Shown here: positions 62,770-64,000 of the stretch, in pieces
How the letters are laid out: every line of letters begins with the position of its first letter
How positions within the stretch are numbered: the stretch's first letter is position 1
Source: Paenibacillus sp. PAMC 26794
Lineage (GTDB): Bacteria; Bacillota; Bacilli; Paenibacillales; Paenibacillaceae
Direction of reading: 5' to 3'
Length of the DNA: 64,000 nucleotides
Assembly (NCBI RefSeq): GCF_000316035.1
Contig: NZ_ANHX01000004.1
Span: forward strand, 186,001-250,000
Position numbers and translations under genes: made by a program
The notes under the pieces: model-generated
The model's database searches: none
Told to the model about the DNA's origin: nothing
What the model saw: only the letters and a program-made list of their open reading frames with translations

Positions 62770-62777
62770 TTGTCGAA
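62770..62777 (+). promoter_or_regulatory. Exact Spo0A box upstream of divIVA
   Basis: TTGTCGAA matches the 0A box at all eight positions and lies in the 240-bp ylmH-divIVA gap. Its first six bases could also act as a -35 (TTGTCG), with TGTAGA at 62794-62799 as a weak -10, spacing 18. An isolated 8-mer can arise by chance. Confidence 0.4.
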
Positions 62778-62984
62778 ATGTTTATCATAAAGGTGTAGAA
62801 AATACGCGGTGTATCCGATAAACATTAAGTCAAAGCTTTACATGAACGTTGGAGGATGCAATTCTAATCCTGCATTCCGTATACGTTGCCAAGGTTAGGC
62901 ATCAACGATACGGCCCCTTGGGTGGTACCCATATGCTACAAACCTTCTCTGGACGGGAAGGAACTTTAACAGGAGGTGGACAGC

Positions 62985-63494
62985 ATGCCATTAACGCCGC
63001 TGGACATACACAACAAGGAATTTTCCCGACGTTTGCGCGGGTATGACGAGGATGAAGTCAATGAATTCCTGGATCAAGTCATCAAAGATTACGAAGGCGT
63101 CATTCGCGAGAACAAAGAGCTGAGCAATCAGTTGCTGTCCGTTCAGGAAAAGCTGGATCATTTTTCTACAATTGAAGAAACGCTTAGCAAAACGATCATC
63201 ATTGCGCAGGAAGCTGCTGATGATGTGAAGGGTAATGCGAAGAAAGAAGCGCAGTTGATCGTGAAGGAAGCAGAGAAAAACGCAGACCGGATCGTGAACG
63301 AATCGTTGGGCAAATCTCGCAAAATTGCTTTGGAAGTGGAAGAACTGAAAAAGCAGGCCTCGATTTATCGTGCCCGTTTCCGCACGCTTGTTGAAGCGCA
63401 GCTTGAACTGTTGACTCAGGATGGTTGGGAAGTGCTGGAGAGCCGGGAGCAGGAAGTGCGTGACCGTGAGCGGGAGATGAAAGAAATTTATTAG
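62985..63494 (+). CDS. divIVA: Division site and pole protein DivIVA
   Basis: A 169-residue coiled-coil protein that binds curved membrane at septa and poles. The N-terminal lipid-binding domain (MPLTPLDIHNKEFSRRLRGYDEDEVNEFLDQVIKDYE, about 1-37) is typical. It is followed by a short linker and a long coiled coil (about 65-165) rich in Glu, Lys and Ala. In Bacillus it directs MinJ/MinCD and, in sporulation, anchoring of the chromosome origin. The start is ATG 62985 behind AGGAGGTGG; the GTG at 62976 overlaps that site. Confidence 0.95.
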   Translation: MPLTPLDIHNKEFSRRLRGYDEDEVNEFLDQVIKDYEGVIRENKELSNQLLSVQEKLDHFSTIEETLSKTIIIAQEAADDVKGNAKKEAQLIVKEAEKNADRIVNESLGKSRKIALEVEELKKQASIYRARFRTLVEAQLELLTQDGWEVLESREQEVRDREREMKEIY

Positions 63495-63549
63495 TCTGTC
63501 GCCTGGTTGACTTTTGTCTGCAAAGAGGCTATAACTATATTCATAATGA

Positions 63550-63863
63550 ATAGTGATTCCATGACGGGTTCAGTACGTTATGATCTCATCCCTCAGAGAG
63601 TTGGTGGTTGGTGCAAACCAATGGATGAGTTATAGCCGAATATCTCCCCGGAGAAGTGACGCTGAAGCGGTGATCTTGATTGCCGTGTGTAAGCCGAACC
63701 GTAAGCCGTACGTTATAACGGCACCCTGCCGTAGTTTAGCGGGGCATAAGCGCTGTTGATGACAGAGCATACTCAGGCTTTGCCTGGATGTGGTTTGTGA
63801 TGAACAGAATTAGGGTGGTAACGCGAGTATAGCCTCGTCCCTTTCCAGGGACGGGGTTTTTTT
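63550..63863 (+). promoter_or_regulatory. T-box riboswitch, isoleucine specifier (ileS leader)
   Basis: A tRNA-sensing leader. Stem I has the AGTA motif (63572-63575), the AGAGAG / GGTTGGTGCAAACC distal elements, and a specifier loop GAA-T-ATC in which ATC (63642-63644) is an isoleucine codon. The T-box AGGGTGGTAACGCG is at 63812-63825, with TGGT to pair with the ACCA end of uncharged tRNA-Ile. The terminator stem CCTCGTCCCT / AGGGACGGGG (63833-63856) ends in TTTTTTT. DivIVA upstream makes ileS the expected downstream gene; it starts beyond the window. Confidence 0.95.
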
Positions 63864-63873
63864 GTGTCCAAAA

Positions 63874-64000
63874 AAGGCGAACGCCCATGAGGCCCGAAGG
63901 GACCTCAAGGAGAGAGCCGATCCGCCGCGGGAGCGAAGCACCCGGCACACGGGTTCGCCAAGGCGAACGCCCATGAGTCCCGAAGGGATCTCAAGGAGAG
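63874..64000 (+). repeat. Two copies of a 41-bp structured repeat
   Basis: Copies at 63874-63914 and 63960-64000 (right edge of the window) differ at 2 of 41 positions and start 86 bp apart. Each begins AAGGCGAACGCCC, contains a bulged hairpin around CCC-GAA-GGG, and ends CTCAAGGAGAG. The 45-bp spacer carries GGGTTCGCC, complementary to GGCGAAC-CC of the repeat, so a larger fold is possible. More copies may follow outside the window. Confidence 0.85.

Noticed and set aside
63736..63948. A 70-codon minus-strand open frame at the right edge
   Set aside because: It lies over the T-box terminator and the repeats, with no ribosome site; the RNA features explain the sequence.
63874..64000. CRISPR array from the spaced 41-bp repeats
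   Set aside because: Only two units are seen, no cas genes are in the window, and the repeats extend through a structured spacer with inverted complementarity; the position after a T-box fits a dispersed palindromic repeat better.

Overview
The window reads as chromosomal DNA of an endospore-forming, Gram-positive Bacillota, most likely a Paenibacillus. Supporting signs are: a sporulation-type division and cell-wall cluster carrying spoVD, spoVE, spoIIGA, sigE and sigG; genes for bacillithiol synthesis, a CotD-like coat protein, RsfA and a YlaJ-like sporulation lipoprotein; AGGAGG-type ribosome sites with many TTG and GTG starts; a meso-diaminopimelate-type MurE; and an RNase P RNA that looks like the type A fold rather than the type B of Bacillus subtilis. 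The genus call is inference from gene order and protein style. No rRNA, tRNA, prophage, insertion sequence or CRISPR array was seen.

Layout. 1-1.3 kb: end of trmK and the Nif3-like gene. 1.4-1.8 kb: rnpB. 2.0-4.9 kb: an aminotransferase divergent from a MocR-type regulator, with four CTGTTAT boxes between them. 5.0-9.8 kb: CotD-like protein, membrane-anchored subtilisin-like protease, YpuI, two small proteins and a lytic transglycosylase. 9.9-12.3 kb: cysteine desulfurase and thiI. 12.4-15.1 kb: two divergent TerC-family genes, an AT-rich orphan secreted protein and a LiaF-like membrane protein. 15.2-21.6 kb: a yla-like region (typA, ylaH, LCP protein, flavin-barrel protein, ylaJ-like, phoH). 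21.8-24.2 kb: two unassigned exported proteins. 24.4-27.1 kb: DUF2626 protein, rsfA-like, panE and a DUF3397-like membrane protein. 27.2-32.8 kb: an oligopeptide ABC transporter with two ATPases fused in one chain. 32.9-35.9 kb: bshC and an archaeal-type S-adenosylhomocysteine hydrolase.

36.1-63.5 kb is the dcw cluster: mraZ-rsmH-ftsL-pbpB-spoVD-murE-murF-mraY-murD-spoVE-murG-murB-murA-divIB-ftsA-ftsZ-spoIIGA-sigE-sigG-ylmC-pgeF-ylmE-sepF-ylmG-ylmH-divIVA. It makes the lipid-linked peptidoglycan precursor, builds the divisome, and supplies the first mother-cell sigma factor and the late forespore sigma factor. Candidate control sites are in the expected places: MraZ boxes before mraZ, a SigH-like promoter before ftsA, a long-spacer Spo0A-type promoter before spoIIGA and a SigF-like promoter before sigG. 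The window ends in an isoleucine T-box leader, presumably for ileS just beyond the edge, followed by two copies of a structured 41-bp repeat.

No clear new multi-gene system was found. The best leads are the T-box/repeat arrangement, the nested palindromic element after typA, the archaeal-type SAH hydrolase beside the dcw cluster, the possible Spo0A input to opp and divIVA, and the orphan exported pair at 21.8-24.2 kb.
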